Below are positions 56,362 through 64,000 of a DNA stretch of 64,000 nt, one piece after another. Each line of letters opens with the position of its first letter. Positions within the stretch are counted from its first letter, which is position 1. The DNA comes from Janthinobacterium agaricidamnosum (lineage in GTDB: Bacteria; Pseudomonadota; Gammaproteobacteria; Burkholderiales; Burkholderiaceae_D). A program made the position numbers and the translations under genes. Below the pieces are notes generated by a model that did not search any database, was not told the origin of the DNA, and saw nothing but the letters and a program-made list of their open reading frames with translations. The stretch is from contig NZ_CP033019.1 in NCBI RefSeq assembly GCF_003667705.1, positions 5,642,001-5,706,000 on the forward strand, read 5' to 3'.

Positions 56362-57258
56362 TTACGCCGTCGCTTCGCCGCCCAATGCTTCGACCACGTC
56401 GGCCATCAGCTTGGAGAGCTCGCCCGTCATCAGCATCACGTCGCCGTCGAAACGCTCTTCGTCGTTCTTCGTGCTCGATTCCGTTTCCTTGATCACGTCG
56501 AGCGGCTTGACGCTCTTGATGGCCAAGGACTCCGTCAGCACGAACGAGATCTTGTCGTTCCACGTCATGGCCAGGCGCGTGCACTGCTTGCCGGCCGCGA
56601 TGTGGCGGCGCACATCGTCCGCTTCCAGGGTGTGGCGCACGTAGCGCACGGTGGCCTTGCTCTCGCCCGTGGCGCGCAATTCCGTATCCATGTCGACCGT
56701 GAAGCCGGCCGGCGCGTCGTCCGCCTGCAGCCACTCCGTCATCACCGCCACGGGCGAGCGCTGCACGCGCAGGCTTTCCAGCGGCAGTTTATCGACGGCT
56801 TTCAGCAGCAGCTTGATGACTTCATCGGCTTTCGCCGGGCTGGCGGCATCGACCACCAGCCAGCCATTGACGGGGTCGATCCACGTCCAGACGTTGCTGC
56901 GGATGCTGAAGGCGCGCGGCAGCAGCTCGTCGGCCACGCGTTCCTTCAATTCCTTCATGGCTTTCTTGCCAGGCGCAAAGCCTTGCGCTTCTTCCATCTC
57001 GGCGGCGCGGGCCTTGGCCACCTGGTTGATGACGGTGGCTGGCAGCAGTTTCTTTTCCGTGCCCAGCAAGATCAGCATTTGCTTGTTGACCACGTGGACC
57101 AGGCCGCCGTTCGGGCGTGGCGTATCCCAGCCCTGGCGCATCAGATCCATGCTGGTCGCCGGCGTAAATTTGTTCGAGGACAAGGCCTCTTCCAGTTGTT
57201 CTGGCGTGTAAGCCCACGGTGCGGGCAGGCGGTAAATCTGAAGATTCTTGAACCACAT
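56362..57258 (-). CDS. rdgC: Recombination-associated protein RdgC
   Basis: 298-residue DNA-binding ring protein that modulates RecA-dependent recombination. It begins with the family signature [15 protein letters not shown] and includes the RdgC blocks [43 protein letters not shown] and [37 protein letters not shown]. Complete; ATG at 57258. Neighbours the SOS polymerase gene on the same strand, but the 118-bp gap between dinB start of reading and rdgC leaves separate transcription likely. Confidence 0.95.
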   Translation of the reverse strand: MWFKNLQIYRLPAPWAYTPEQLEEALSSNKFTPATSMDLMRQGWDTPRPNGGLVHVVNKQMLILLGTEKKLLPATVINQVAKARAAEMEEAQGFAPGKKAMKELKERVADELLPRAFSIRSNVWTWIDPVNGWLVVDAASPAKADEVIKLLLKAVDKLPLESLRVQRSPVAVMTEWLQADDAPAGFTVDMDTELRATGESKATVRYVRHTLEADDVRRHIAAGKQCTRLAMTWNDKISFVLTESLAIKSVKPLDVIKETESSTKNDEERFDGDVMLMTGELSKLMADVVEALGGEATA

Positions 57259-57376
57259 AATTTTTGTCTTCCGTTTGTTTCAGTAGTGCCAGGGGAACGC
57301 CATTCTACACTTTCGACACGGGAATGCCGTCAAAAGCGCGGACTGGCGCGGTGTTGTTGATGCATGGGGAATGCCG

Positions 57377-58558
57377 CTACAGGGCGGGAAACAGCTCCGC
57401 CTGGGCTGGCGCCTGCCGCGTCATGACGGCCGGATCGGACAAGGTCGAGATGCGCACGCCCAGCAGGCGGATTTTCTTGTCAAATGGCACGCGCCGCAAG
57501 CAGTCGCGGCTGGCGCGCAGGATGGCGGCGGCGTCCGCCGTGGCACTGGGCAGGGTGATGTCGCGCGTGACCGTGCTGAAATCCTCGAAGCGCAGCTTGA
57601 TGCCCACCGTGCGCCCCGCCAGCGACTGCTTGTCGAGGTCGCCCGCCACGCGCGTGCACAGGCTTTCCAGCTTTTCCGACAGCGTGGCGCGGTCGCGCAC
57701 CACCTGCAAGTCGCGCTCGAACGTCGTTTCGCGGCTGACGGACTTGGTTTCCCGGCTCGTCTGCACGGGCCGCTCGTCGATGCCCAGCGCCGCCTGGCGC
57801 AGCCAGCCCGTGTACAGGTCGCCGAACTGCGTGCGCAGCATGGCCATGTCGGCCCGCGCCAGCTCGCCGATGGTGATAATGCCCAGCGCTTCCAGCTTGG
57901 CCGTGGCTTTCGGGCCGATGCCATTGATCTTTTTCGCCGGCAAGGGCCACACGCGCGTTTCCACATCCTCGGGCGACAAAATGGTGAGCCCGTCGGGTTT
58001 TTCCAGGTCGGAACAGATTTTTGCCAGCAATTTGTTCGGCGCCAGGCCGATCGAGCACGACAGGCCCGTCGCCTCGAACACGGCCGCCTTCAGGCGCGCC
58101 GCCATGGCCGGTGCCTGCTCGCCGTATTCGGTCAGGTCGACATAGATTTCATCGATGCCCACGTTCTGGATGATGGGGCACAGCTGGGCCACGGCCTGCT
58201 TGAAGCGGGCCGAATACTCGCGGTAAGCCTCGAAATCGGCCGGCAGCAGGATGCTGTCGGGCGCCAGTTTCGCCGCCTTCATGATGCCCATGGCGGAAAA
58301 CACGCCAAACTTGCGCGCCGCATAGGTCGACGTGGTGACGACGCCGCGCCCCACGTAATCGCGCATGCGCGCGAATTTCCGCGTGCCGTCTTCCTGCAAC
58401 AGGGGTTGCTGCAGCCGGCCGCCGCCGATGACGACGGCTTCGCCGCGCAATTCCGGATATTTCAACAGTTCCACGGAGGCGAAAAAGGCATCCATGTCCA
58501 GATGGGCTATCCAGCGGCGCGGTTCAGGCAATGTAGGGGCAGATGTGGTCAAGGACAC
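57377..58558 (-). CDS. dinB: DNA polymerase IV
   Basis: 393-residue Y-family translesion polymerase. Catalytic acidic residues are in HLDMDAFFASVE at the N-terminus and in GIDEIYVDLTEYG (about residues 125-137); little finger and thumb follow, and the C-terminus ends QAELFPAL, a beta-clamp-binding motif. The start is chosen as the GTG at 58558 because the first catalytic Asp lies before the first internal Met and because the LexA box at 58573-58588 sits just upstream, which rules out longer starts. The leader between box and start is only 14 bp, so the exact start remains open. Note that it is unrelated to the DinB/YfiT protein at 7376. Confidence 0.93.
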   Translation of the reverse strand: MSLTTSAPTLPEPRRWIAHLDMDAFFASVELLKYPELRGEAVVIGGGRLQQPLLQEDGTRKFARMRDYVGRGVVTTSTYAARKFGVFSAMGIMKAAKLAPDSILLPADFEAYREYSARFKQAVAQLCPIIQNVGIDEIYVDLTEYGEQAPAMAARLKAAVFEATGLSCSIGLAPNKLLAKICSDLEKPDGLTILSPEDVETRVWPLPAKKINGIGPKATAKLEALGIITIGELARADMAMLRTQFGDLYTGWLRQAALGIDERPVQTSRETKSVSRETTFERDLQVVRDRATLSEKLESLCTRVAGDLDKQSLAGRTVGIKLRFEDFSTVTRDITLPSATADAAAILRASRDCLRRVPFDKKIRLLGVRISTLSDPAVMTRQAPAQAELFPAL

Positions 58559-58572
58559 CTCGCGGCGGGATA

Positions 58573-58588
58573 CTGTAGTTATATACAG
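58573..58588 (-). promoter_or_regulatory. LexA (SOS) box of dinB
   Basis: CTGTAGTTATATACAG is a perfect CTGT-N8-ACAG match, embedded in ATACTG...CAGTAT. It overlaps the expected dinB promoter. The divergent peptidase gene at 58694 starts 106 bp away and is less likely to be controlled. Confidence 0.92.
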
Positions 58589-58693
58589 TATCGCTGGAAA
58601 TGCCCATGGATGCAAGTTGAAACGCACGCGCTCCGCAGTTGCTTTTCTCAATAGCAAGATTACAATCCTGACACGACTATAAAAGGAGTTGCC

Positions 58694-60832
58694 TTGTCTA
58701 CAGCACATCAAGCTTTGCGCCGCCTGGCCGTCTGCTCATCCATCCTGCTGTCCACGCTGGCGCCATCCGCGCTGGCCGCCGATGCCACCGCACCCATCGC
58801 CGCCAAGACGGCCTGGCAGGAAACGCGCCACGGCACCGTGGTTACGGACGACTACCGCTGGCTGCAAAAGAAGACCGATCCTGCCGTGATCGACTACCTG
58901 AATGCGGAAAACGCCTACACGGCGGCCGTCACGGCCCCGATCCAGCCGCTGGCCGACAAGCTGACTGCGGAAATCAAGGGACGCATGCAGGAAGTGGACC
59001 TGTCCGTGCCTGCGCGCCAGGGCAATTTCTACTATTACACGCGCACGGAAGCGGGCAAGCAATACCCGATTCACTGCCGCCGCCCCGTCGGCAAGAACGG
59101 CGCCTACGATGCGCTGGCGTTTGAAGAAATTCTGCTGGACCAGAATCAATTAGCTGAAGGCCACAAATTCTTTGCCGTGCGCGCGTTTGCCATCAGCCCG
59201 AATGAACAGTTGCTGGCCTACACCACCGACACGACGGGTTTCCGCCAGTACGAGCTGCATGTCAAGGATTTGAAGACAGGCAAGTTGCTGGGCGACAGCA
59301 TGCCGCGCGTCACATCCCTGGCCTGGGCGGCCGACAACGCCACCCTGATGCTGACGCAGGAAGACGCCACCACCAAGCGCGCTGACCGCTTGTTCCGCCT
59401 GGCCCTGGGCGGCACGCCGCAGCAGGTCTACCACGAGCCGGTGGAACAGTTCGCCATCCACGTGGACCGCACGCATGACAAGCGCTTCTTCGTGCTGACC
59501 TCGGGCAGCACGGATACGAGCGAAGTGCTGCTGCTGCCAACGAGCCAGCCGCAAGGCAGTTTCCAGAGCGTGCTGAAACGCGAAAAAGGCCACCGCTACG
59601 TCGTCGAACACCGCGACGGCCAGCTGTATATTCTGACCAACAAGGATGCGAAGAATTTCCGCGTCGTCAGCGCGCCATTGAGCACCCCGCAGCCGAAACA
59701 CTGGAAACCCGTCGTGCTGCACAACAAGGATGCCGTGATCCAGTCCATCGACGTCTTCCAGGGCTATCTGGTGGTGATGGAAAAGGCGCGCGCACTGAAC
59801 CGCGCGCGCATCCATGATTTTGCGCAAAAGAACTGGAAGACCGTACAGTTCGACGACCCCGTCTACCTGGCCACGTCCGTCGGCACACCCGAGTTTTCGG
59901 CCACGCAATTTCGCATGTCGTACCAGTCGCCCGTCACGCCGCCCACCATCATCGATGTCAGCATGAAGGATGGCCAGCGCACGGTACTGAAGCAGCAGGA
60001 AATCGCCGGCGGCTTTGACGGCAGCCGCTACACCACGCAGCGCCTGTGGGTGAAAGCGCGCGATGGCGTGCAAGTGCCGCTGTGGGTCGTCTACAAGAAA
60101 GGCGTCAAGCTCGACGGTTCCGCGCCGCTGCTGCTGTACTCGTATGGCTCGTATGGCATTTCCACGGAAGCCACTTTCTCCATCAGCCGCATCAGCCTGC
60201 TGGAACGGGGTGTCATCTATGCGCAAGCGCATATCCGCGGCGGCACCGACATGGGCGAAGCGTGGCATGAAGACGGCATGCTGATGAAGAAGAAAAACAC
60301 CTTCCATGACTTCATCGACAGCGCCGACTACCTGGTGCGCGAAAAATGGACGAGCCCGAACCGCCTGATCATCCAGGGCGGCAGCGCAGGCGGCTTGCTG
60401 ATGGGCGCCGTCGTCAACATGCGCCCCGAGCTGTTCCACGCCGTGCACGCGGCCGTGCCGTTTGTCGACGTGATGAACACCATGATGGACGCCAGCCTGC
60501 CCCTGACGACGGGAGAGTACCTGGAATGGGGCGACCCGAACCAGAAGGCGGCCTACGACTACATGCTCAGCTACTCGCCTTACGACAACATTGCACGCAA
60601 GAATTATCCCGCCATGCTGGTGACGACGGGCCTGAACGACAGCCAGGTCATGTACTGGGAACCGGCGAAATACGTGGCCAAGCTGCGCGCGTATAAAACG
60701 GACAGCAATCCCCTGCTGCTGAAAACGAATATGGGCGCCGGCCACGGCGGCGCTTCGGGCCGCTACAACGCCATCGCCGAAAACGCGTTCAATATGGCGT
60801 GGATGCTCTCCCAATGGGATATCACGGAATAA
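58694..60832 (+). CDS. Secreted prolyl oligopeptidase-family (S9) peptidase
   Basis: 712-residue serine peptidase with a signal peptide (about 1-29, ending PSALAA). A seven-bladed propeller (about 75-430) gates the alpha/beta-hydrolase domain, whose triad is visible as S564 in GGSAGGLLMG, D649 in TGLNDSQVMYWEP and H684 in GAGHGGASGRY. Resembles oligopeptidase B/prolyl endopeptidase; KKKNTFHDFIDSADYLV and VPFVDVMNTMMD are family blocks. It would cut short proline- or basic-residue-containing peptides in the periplasm. The start is a TTG at 58694, supported by AAAAGGAGTTGCC. Divergent from dinB. Confidence 0.92.
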   Translation: MSTAHQALRRLAVCSSILLSTLAPSALAADATAPIAAKTAWQETRHGTVVTDDYRWLQKKTDPAVIDYLNAENAYTAAVTAPIQPLADKLTAEIKGRMQEVDLSVPARQGNFYYYTRTEAGKQYPIHCRRPVGKNGAYDALAFEEILLDQNQLAEGHKFFAVRAFAISPNEQLLAYTTDTTGFRQYELHVKDLKTGKLLGDSMPRVTSLAWAADNATLMLTQEDATTKRADRLFRLALGGTPQQVYHEPVEQFAIHVDRTHDKRFFVLTSGSTDTSEVLLLPTSQPQGSFQSVLKREKGHRYVVEHRDGQLYILTNKDAKNFRVVSAPLSTPQPKHWKPVVLHNKDAVIQSIDVFQGYLVVMEKARALNRARIHDFAQKNWKTVQFDDPVYLATSVGTPEFSATQFRMSYQSPVTPPTIIDVSMKDGQRTVLKQQEIAGGFDGSRYTTQRLWVKARDGVQVPLWVVYKKGVKLDGSAPLLLYSYGSYGISTEATFSISRISLLERGVIYAQAHIRGGTDMGEAWHEDGMLMKKKNTFHDFIDSADYLVREKWTSPNRLIIQGGSAGGLLMGAVVNMRPELFHAVHAAVPFVDVMNTMMDASLPLTTGEYLEWGDPNQKAAYDYMLSYSPYDNIARKNYPAMLVTTGLNDSQVMYWEPAKYVAKLRAYKTDSNPLLLKTNMGAGHGGASGRYNAIAENAFNMAWMLSQWDITE

Positions 60833-60846
60833 TGTGAAAAAAGCGC

Positions 60847-60875
60847 TTGCAGAAGGATTTTAGCCATCCTATAAT
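60847..60875 (+). promoter_or_regulatory. Sigma-70 promoter of first tRNA-Val/tRNA-Asp unit
   Basis: TTGCAG (60847-60852), 17-bp spacer, TATAAT (60870-60875), followed by GC-rich discriminator AGCGCCTC, typical of stable-RNA promoters under stringent control. The first base pairs overlap the end of the peptidase gene region. Confidence 0.85.
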
Positions 60876-60931
60876 AGCGCCTCTTCCAGACGTGGTGACA
60901 AACGTCGGGATGGTTTTCTGAGACAAGCAAC

Positions 60932-61007
60932 GGGTGCTTAGCTCAGTTGGTAGAGCGGCGCCCTTACAAGGCGTAGGTCGGGAGTTCGAGCCTCTCAGCA
61001 CCCACCA
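60932..61007 (+). tRNA. tRNA-Val (TAC)
   Basis: 76 nt cloverleaf with acceptor GGGTGCT/AGCACCC, discriminator A and encoded CCA. D-loop TTAGCTCAGTTGGTAGAGC, anticodon loop CTTACAA with anticodon TAC, T-arm with GTTCGAG. Reads GUA and GUG valine codons. Confidence 0.96.
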
Positions 61008-61061
61008 AATCAGAAAACTGTCCAGTGCTTCATGGATCAGCAACACAGATCATACGAGCTT

Positions 61062-61138
61062 GGAGTGGTAGTTCAGTTGGTTAGAATACCGGCCTGTCAC
61101 GTCGGGGGTCGCGGGTTCGAGTCCCGTCCGCTCCGCCA
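61062..61138 (+). tRNA. tRNA-Asp (GTC)
   Basis: 77 nt with acceptor GGAGTGG/CCGCTCC, discriminator G and encoded CCA. Anticodon loop CTGTCAC with anticodon GTC, T-arm GGTTCGAGTCC. Same transcript as the tRNA-Val 54 bp upstream. Confidence 0.96.
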
Positions 61139-61145
61139 ATAAAAG

Positions 61146-61180
61146 AAAAGCCCTTTGGTTCCTGGAACCGAAGGGCTTTT
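61146..61180 (+). terminator. Terminator of first tRNA unit
   Basis: AAAAGCCCTTTGGTT-cctgg-AACCGAAGGGCTTTT, a long stem followed by T and C-rich sequence. Confidence 0.9.
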
Positions 61181-61273
61181 CCCATTTCAGCAGCAGAAAT
61201 CACGCCAATACTCCCTTCCTTGAACATTTTTGCGCTTTTCAGCAAAAAAACTGCCATTCCCCCTCAAGAATAG

Positions 61274-61303
61274 TTGCACAAGGGCGAAAGCGCCCCCTAT
61301 AAT
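61274..61303 (+). promoter_or_regulatory. Sigma-70 promoter of second tRNA unit
   Basis: TTGCAC (61274-61279), 18-bp spacer, TATAAT (61298-61303), then the same GTGCCTC-type discriminator as the first unit. The -35 region differs from that of unit one, which suggests the duplication begins at about the -10. Confidence 0.8.
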
Positions 61304-61355
61304 AGTGCCTCTTCCAGACGTGGTGACAAACGTCGGGATAGTTTTCTGGGTATGC

Positions 61356-61431
61356 GGGTGCTTAGCTCAGTTGGTAGAGCGGCGCCCTTACAAGGCGTAG
61401 GTCGGGAGTTCGAGCCTCTCAGCACCCACCA
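61356..61431 (+). tRNA. tRNA-Val (TAC), second copy
   Basis: Identical to 60932-61007, with encoded CCA. Confidence 0.96.
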
Positions 61432-61488
61432 CCAATACAGAAAATTATCCAGTGCTTCATGGATCAGCAACACAGATCATACGAGCTT

Positions 61489-61565
61489 GGAGTGGTAGTT
61501 CAGTTGGTTAGAATACCGGCCTGTCACGTCGGGGGTCGCGGGTTCGAGTCCCGTCCGCTCCGCCA
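61489..61565 (+). tRNA. tRNA-Asp (GTC), second copy
   Basis: Identical to 61062-61138, with encoded CCA. Confidence 0.96.
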
Positions 61566-61572
61566 ATAAAAG

Positions 61573-61607
61573 AAAAGCCCTTTGGTTCCTGGAACCGAAG
61601 GGCTTTT
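61573..61607 (+). terminator. Terminator of second tRNA unit
   Basis: Same hairpin as at 61146-61180. Confidence 0.9.
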
Positions 61608-61615
61608 CCCATTCT

Positions 61616-61679
61616 GGGGTCAGATCCACAACACCGCCAACGTCAACCCCAACGCTGACTTGTCCGGGGGTCTGACCCC
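61616..61679. repeat. GGGGTCAGA/TCTGACCCC inverted repeat
   Basis: GGGGTCAGA (61616-61624) and TCTGACCCC (61671-61679) are perfect complements around 46 bp. The half-site resembles short GTCAGA-type intergenic repeats. It lies between the tRNA terminator and the ABC permease gene, which starts at 61722. Confidence 0.6.
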
Positions 61680-61721
61680 GGCTGTTAGAATCAGCGCTAC
61701 TCTGACTCCGCCCCTGCCCGC

Positions 61722-62825
61722 ATGCGCTTGCCCCGTAGTACTCCTCCCTATCTCGCCCTGCGGCTGCGCCTGGCCCATCATGCTTTGCTGCAATTTGCCG
61801 CCAGCCTGGCCAGTTCCATGGAAATTCTCGTGTTCCTGGCCGGTCCCGTCCTGCTGGGCTTGCTCAGCGTCATCGCCCTGCCCGGCTTTCTCGCCGCGAA
61901 CCAGCCCTGGCCCGCCGCACTGGGCATCATCGTCACGCAGACCGTGCTCACCTGCCTGCCCGCCTGGCTGCTGCGCAAACGGTTGTTGCCGGCAAATACC
62001 GCCGCCTGGCTGCGCCAGCTGCCCTTGCCGCCGCGCCTGCGCTGGCAAGCCGATATCGCCGTGGCCGGTATGCTGATGCTGCCGCTGGGCATCGCCTATG
62101 CCGTCTCTGCCGGCATCTGGCTGCTGCAGTCGCCGCCCTGGCTGCGCCCGGTCATCGCGCCCGGCATGGCCGCCACCCTCGCCGCCTGGCTGCTGGCCTG
62201 GCTGCTGACGACGCTCATCGTGGCGCAGCGCCTGCGCGCGCCGCGCCCCGCCCAAAAGGCGCGCCCGCCCACGATGACGGCATACGTGCCGCAACGGCCC
62301 CGCTGGCCTACCCTGTTCCAGTGGCGCCAGCTGTTCTGGCTGCCGTTCTGGCGCAATGAGAATGTGATCGGCCTGCAGCAAAGCGTCTTGCTGGCCACGG
62401 CGGGCGCCAGCATGCTGGCCTGGCTGCTGCGCGCGCCCCTGCTGCCCGCGCCGCTGCTCGGTTTGCTGGCCAGCGCCAGCCTGGTCATTGTGACGGACCG
62501 GGGCGACAAGGCCGTGCGCGAGCAGATCGCCGTGCTGCGCCCAGCGCTGAACGCCTGGCCGCTGGCCAGCGCGCCCTTGCTGCGCCTGGCCTGCGCGGCC
62601 AGCCTGCTGCCCGCCTTCGCCGTGCTGCTGGCCGGTGCTGTCTTGCTGTACGCCACCGATCCCGCCGCCTTGCAACAGCGCGTCACCAGCGTGTATGCCC
62701 TCACCGCCAGTGTCGCCCTGCTGGCCATCGTGGGCCTGCCCCGCCTGACGGCGCGCGGCAGGGTCGCCCTCGTCGTCCTGTCCATCCTTGCCTTGAGCGC
62801 CATCGGAAGCGAATTATGGAATTGA
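61722..62825 (+). CDS. ABC transporter permease-like membrane protein
   Basis: 367-residue polytopic protein with about eight to ten hydrophobic segments (for example residues 34-58, 63-85, 112-135, 140-165 and a C-terminal block of several). It has no recognised family motif, and a basic N-terminus MRLPRSTPPYLALRLRLAHH. Its 3' end overlaps by 10 bp the following ATPase gene, so it is probably the membrane partner. No ribosome site is obvious at the ATG; the start is the first ATG after the tRNA region. An exporter is suggested by the lack of a binding-protein gene. Confidence 0.65.
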   Translation: MRLPRSTPPYLALRLRLAHHALLQFAASLASSMEILVFLAGPVLLGLLSVIALPGFLAANQPWPAALGIIVTQTVLTCLPAWLLRKRLLPANTAAWLRQLPLPPRLRWQADIAVAGMLMLPLGIAYAVSAGIWLLQSPPWLRPVIAPGMAATLAAWLLAWLLTTLIVAQRLRAPRPAQKARPPTMTAYVPQRPRWPTLFQWRQLFWLPFWRNENVIGLQQSVLLATAGASMLAWLLRAPLLPAPLLGLLASASLVIVTDRGDKAVREQIAVLRPALNAWPLASAPLLRLACAASLLPAFAVLLAGAVLLYATDPAALQQRVTSVYALTASVALLAIVGLPRLTARGRVALVVLSILALSAIGSELWN

Positions 62826-63442
62826 ACCTGCCTTCTCCCGTGCTGTATATCGAGCACCTCGATTTTCACTTCCCCACGCACAGCGTGTTCCAGGGGTTCA
62901 ACCGGCAATTCGGCCCCGGCATCACCTGGCTGCGCGGCGCGAACGGCGCCGGCAAGACGACCCTGCTGAAACTGGCGGGCGGCGCCCTGCTGCCCGCGCG
63001 CGGCGCCATCCGTTTGAACGAAATCGACAGCGGCTTCATGCCGCTGGCCTACCGCGCCCGGGCCTTCTATTGCGGCGGCGATGCGCCCGCCCTGCCCTGG
63101 CTGCAAGTGCACGAGTTTCTCGACCTGCACCTGGCCCTGTACCCGGGCAGCGACCAGGCCCTGCTGAACGACGAACTGAGCGCATTTTCCCTGCTGCAGA
63201 CCTTACAGCAAAGCATCACCGCCCTGTCCCTGGGCCAGCATAAAAAACTGCAGCTGGCCCTGGCACTGGCCTTGCCCGTGCGCCTGCTGCTGATCGATGA
63301 GCCGTTCAATGGCCTCGACGCGGCCGCCATGGCGTACTTGCGCCAGCGACTGGCCGACCCGGCCCGCCTGGCGCGCCAGTGCATCGTGCTGACCAGCCAT
63401 CTGGCGCCGGACGTGCCGCTGGCGGCGACGGTGGAAATATAG
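62816..63442 (+). CDS. ABC transporter ATP-binding protein
   Basis: 208-residue single-cassette ATPase. Walker A GANGAGKTTLLK (about 43-54), Walker B LLLIDEPFNGLD (about 159-170), switch His in IVLTSH. The signature motif is LSLGQ in place of LSGGQ (about residue 138), unusual but known in some members. Starts within the permease gene and is therefore translationally coupled. Substrate unknown; CzcE-like protein downstream hints at metal or envelope stress, which is speculation. Confidence 0.9.
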   Translation: MELNLPSPVLYIEHLDFHFPTHSVFQGFNRQFGPGITWLRGANGAGKTTLLKLAGGALLPARGAIRLNEIDSGFMPLAYRARAFYCGGDAPALPWLQVHEFLDLHLALYPGSDQALLNDELSAFSLLQTLQQSITALSLGQHKKLQLALALALPVRLLLIDEPFNGLDAAAMAYLRQRLADPARLARQCIVLTSHLAPDVPLAATVEI

Positions 63443-63575
63443 ACAGGAAATACAGCTTTGCAGATCAGCAAGAACCGCTTAGGATGCCGTGTTGCAAAAA
63501 CCGGCGATCCCGGTGCAGCCACGACAACAACACGGCACGGTTATTCACCGCGCCCGGCTTATTCTTGGAGAAATC

Positions 63576-63923
63576 ATGTTGAACATCCACCGCAGCGCCC
63601 TGGCCATCCTGTGCGCCGCTATCACCACCTGCACCACTTCGGCCCTCGCCGCCGGCCCCACGGGCACGGCCGCCGACTATGGCAGCAGCGCGCCCCACGC
63701 CGCCGCCCAGCGCAGCATCGAACTGCAGCCCGACACGCGCCACATCAACGTCACGCACGGCGAAACCGTCACCATCGCGCGCGCCGGCCAGCGTTTTACG
63801 TGGCACGTGCAAACTTTTAACCATCAAGCGACATTCGCCCTGAGCGACATCGCGCCGAAGGACATGGCCGTCGACGGCGTGCAGGTGTACGTAGCCGCCA
63901 ATCCCCTGTACACGGGCAGCTAA
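63576..63923 (+). CDS. CzcE-like periplasmic protein
   Basis: 115 residues with signal peptide (MLNIHRSALAILCAAITTCTTSALA). The mature part follows the CzcE pattern: GTAADYGSSAPHAAAQRSIELQPDTRHINVTHGETVTIARAGQRFTWHVQTFNHQATFALSDIAPKDMAVDGVQVYVAANPLYTGS, with the HGETV strand, the WH pair and the closing VYVAxNPxYxG. CzcE of Cupriavidus binds copper in the periplasm, but other heavy-metal genes are absent here. GGAGAAATC precedes the ATG at 63576. A terminator follows. Confidence 0.85.
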   Translation: MLNIHRSALAILCAAITTCTTSALAAGPTGTAADYGSSAPHAAAQRSIELQPDTRHINVTHGETVTIARAGQRFTWHVQTFNHQATFALSDIAPKDMAVDGVQVYVAANPLYTGS

Positions 63924-63937
63924 GTTTCTTTAACGCA

Positions 63938-63979
63938 TAAAAAAACCGGAAGGGCCTCGCGGCCGTTCCGGTTTTTTTT
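63938..63979 (+). terminator. Terminator after CzcE-like gene
   Basis: AACCGGAAGGGCC-tcgc-GGCCGTTCCGGTT with a run of eight T, 14 bp after the stop. It has A on the other side and could serve the converging strand too. Confidence 0.92.
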
Positions 63980-64000
63980 CAGCGTGAAGAGTTACGCCGT

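Larger units (their letters stand above)
60870..61610 (+). repeat. Tandem duplication carrying tRNA-Val and tRNA-Asp twice
   Basis: Two units of about 425 bp: 60870-61183 and 61298-61610, each with promoter -10, leader (GACGTGGTGACAAACGTCGGGAT), tRNA-Val, spacer (GTGCTTCATGGATCAGCAAC), tRNA-Asp and terminator. The tRNAs are identical; the leader, spacer between tRNAs and 3' parts are nearly so. The 114 bp between the units differ from anything in unit one. Confidence 0.9.

Overview
The window reads as a chromosomal stretch of a GC-rich, motile, respiratory beta-proteobacterium of the Burkholderiales, most likely the Oxalobacteraceae (Janthinobacterium/Massilia-like). This is inferred from gene content: Burkholderia-type porin, GTP-dependent PEP carboxykinase, several chemoreceptors ending in WEEF, a PEP-CTERM protein, a CzcE-like protein and the divergent ssb/uvrA pair. 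No species is claimed. The genes are mostly ordinary host genes; there is no prophage, plasmid backbone or CRISPR array.

Layout. 1-13 kb: the end of an AI-2E/PerM-type permease, a chemoreceptor, a MORN-repeat secreted protein, an EamA exporter divergent from an AraC regulator, marC, a DinB/YfiT-fold protein, an MFS transporter coupled to a class C serine hydrolase and divergent from a LysR regulator, and a second chemoreceptor. 13-18.3 kb is the most accessory part: a large UPF1-like SF1 helicase, an array of REP-like palindromes mixed with relics of a histidine kinase 3' end, and an IS110-family element. 18.3-22.1 kb: a histidine kinase/response regulator pair divergent from a GlcG-like protein and an exported 5-hydroxyisourate hydrolase (an HprRS/hiuH-like arrangement), then a glutathione S-transferase. 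22-28 kb: a lipoprotein, a Cache-domain chemoreceptor, small unknown genes, an AraC regulator, folE and nudC. 28-37 kb: a siderophore receptor behind a Fur box, then a C4-dicarboxylate uptake block (sigma-54 promoter, DctA-like symporter, porin, DctB/DctD-like pair).

37-53 kb: a phosphoesterase/acetyltransferase pair, an outer-membrane barrel, a second GNAT, an acetoin reductase-like SDR, a PliG-like lysozyme inhibitor, a DUF1203 gene, ssb and uvrA sharing a LexA box, a small secreted protein bracketed by two identical terminators, pckG, a 2-hydroxyacid dehydrogenase, an asparaginase-domain protein and a PEP-CTERM protein. 53-64 kb: a large TonB-dependent receptor with a structured leader, rdgC, SOS-controlled dinB (Pol IV), a secreted prolyl oligopeptidase, a tandemly duplicated tRNA-Val/tRNA-Asp unit, a two-gene ABC transporter and a CzcE-like periplasmic protein.

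Three themes run through the window: nutrient sensing and uptake (three chemoreceptors, two TonB receptors, the dicarboxylate module), DNA repair under LexA (uvrA/ssb, dinB), and intergenic structured repeats. The repeats are the least explained part: two copies of a 120-130 bp element whose outer arms differ in sequence but remain self-complementary, a REP/kinase-relic array hit by an IS, and a 43-bp duplicated terminator. No undescribed multi-gene system is clearly visible; the best leads are these repeats and the stand-alone helicase.
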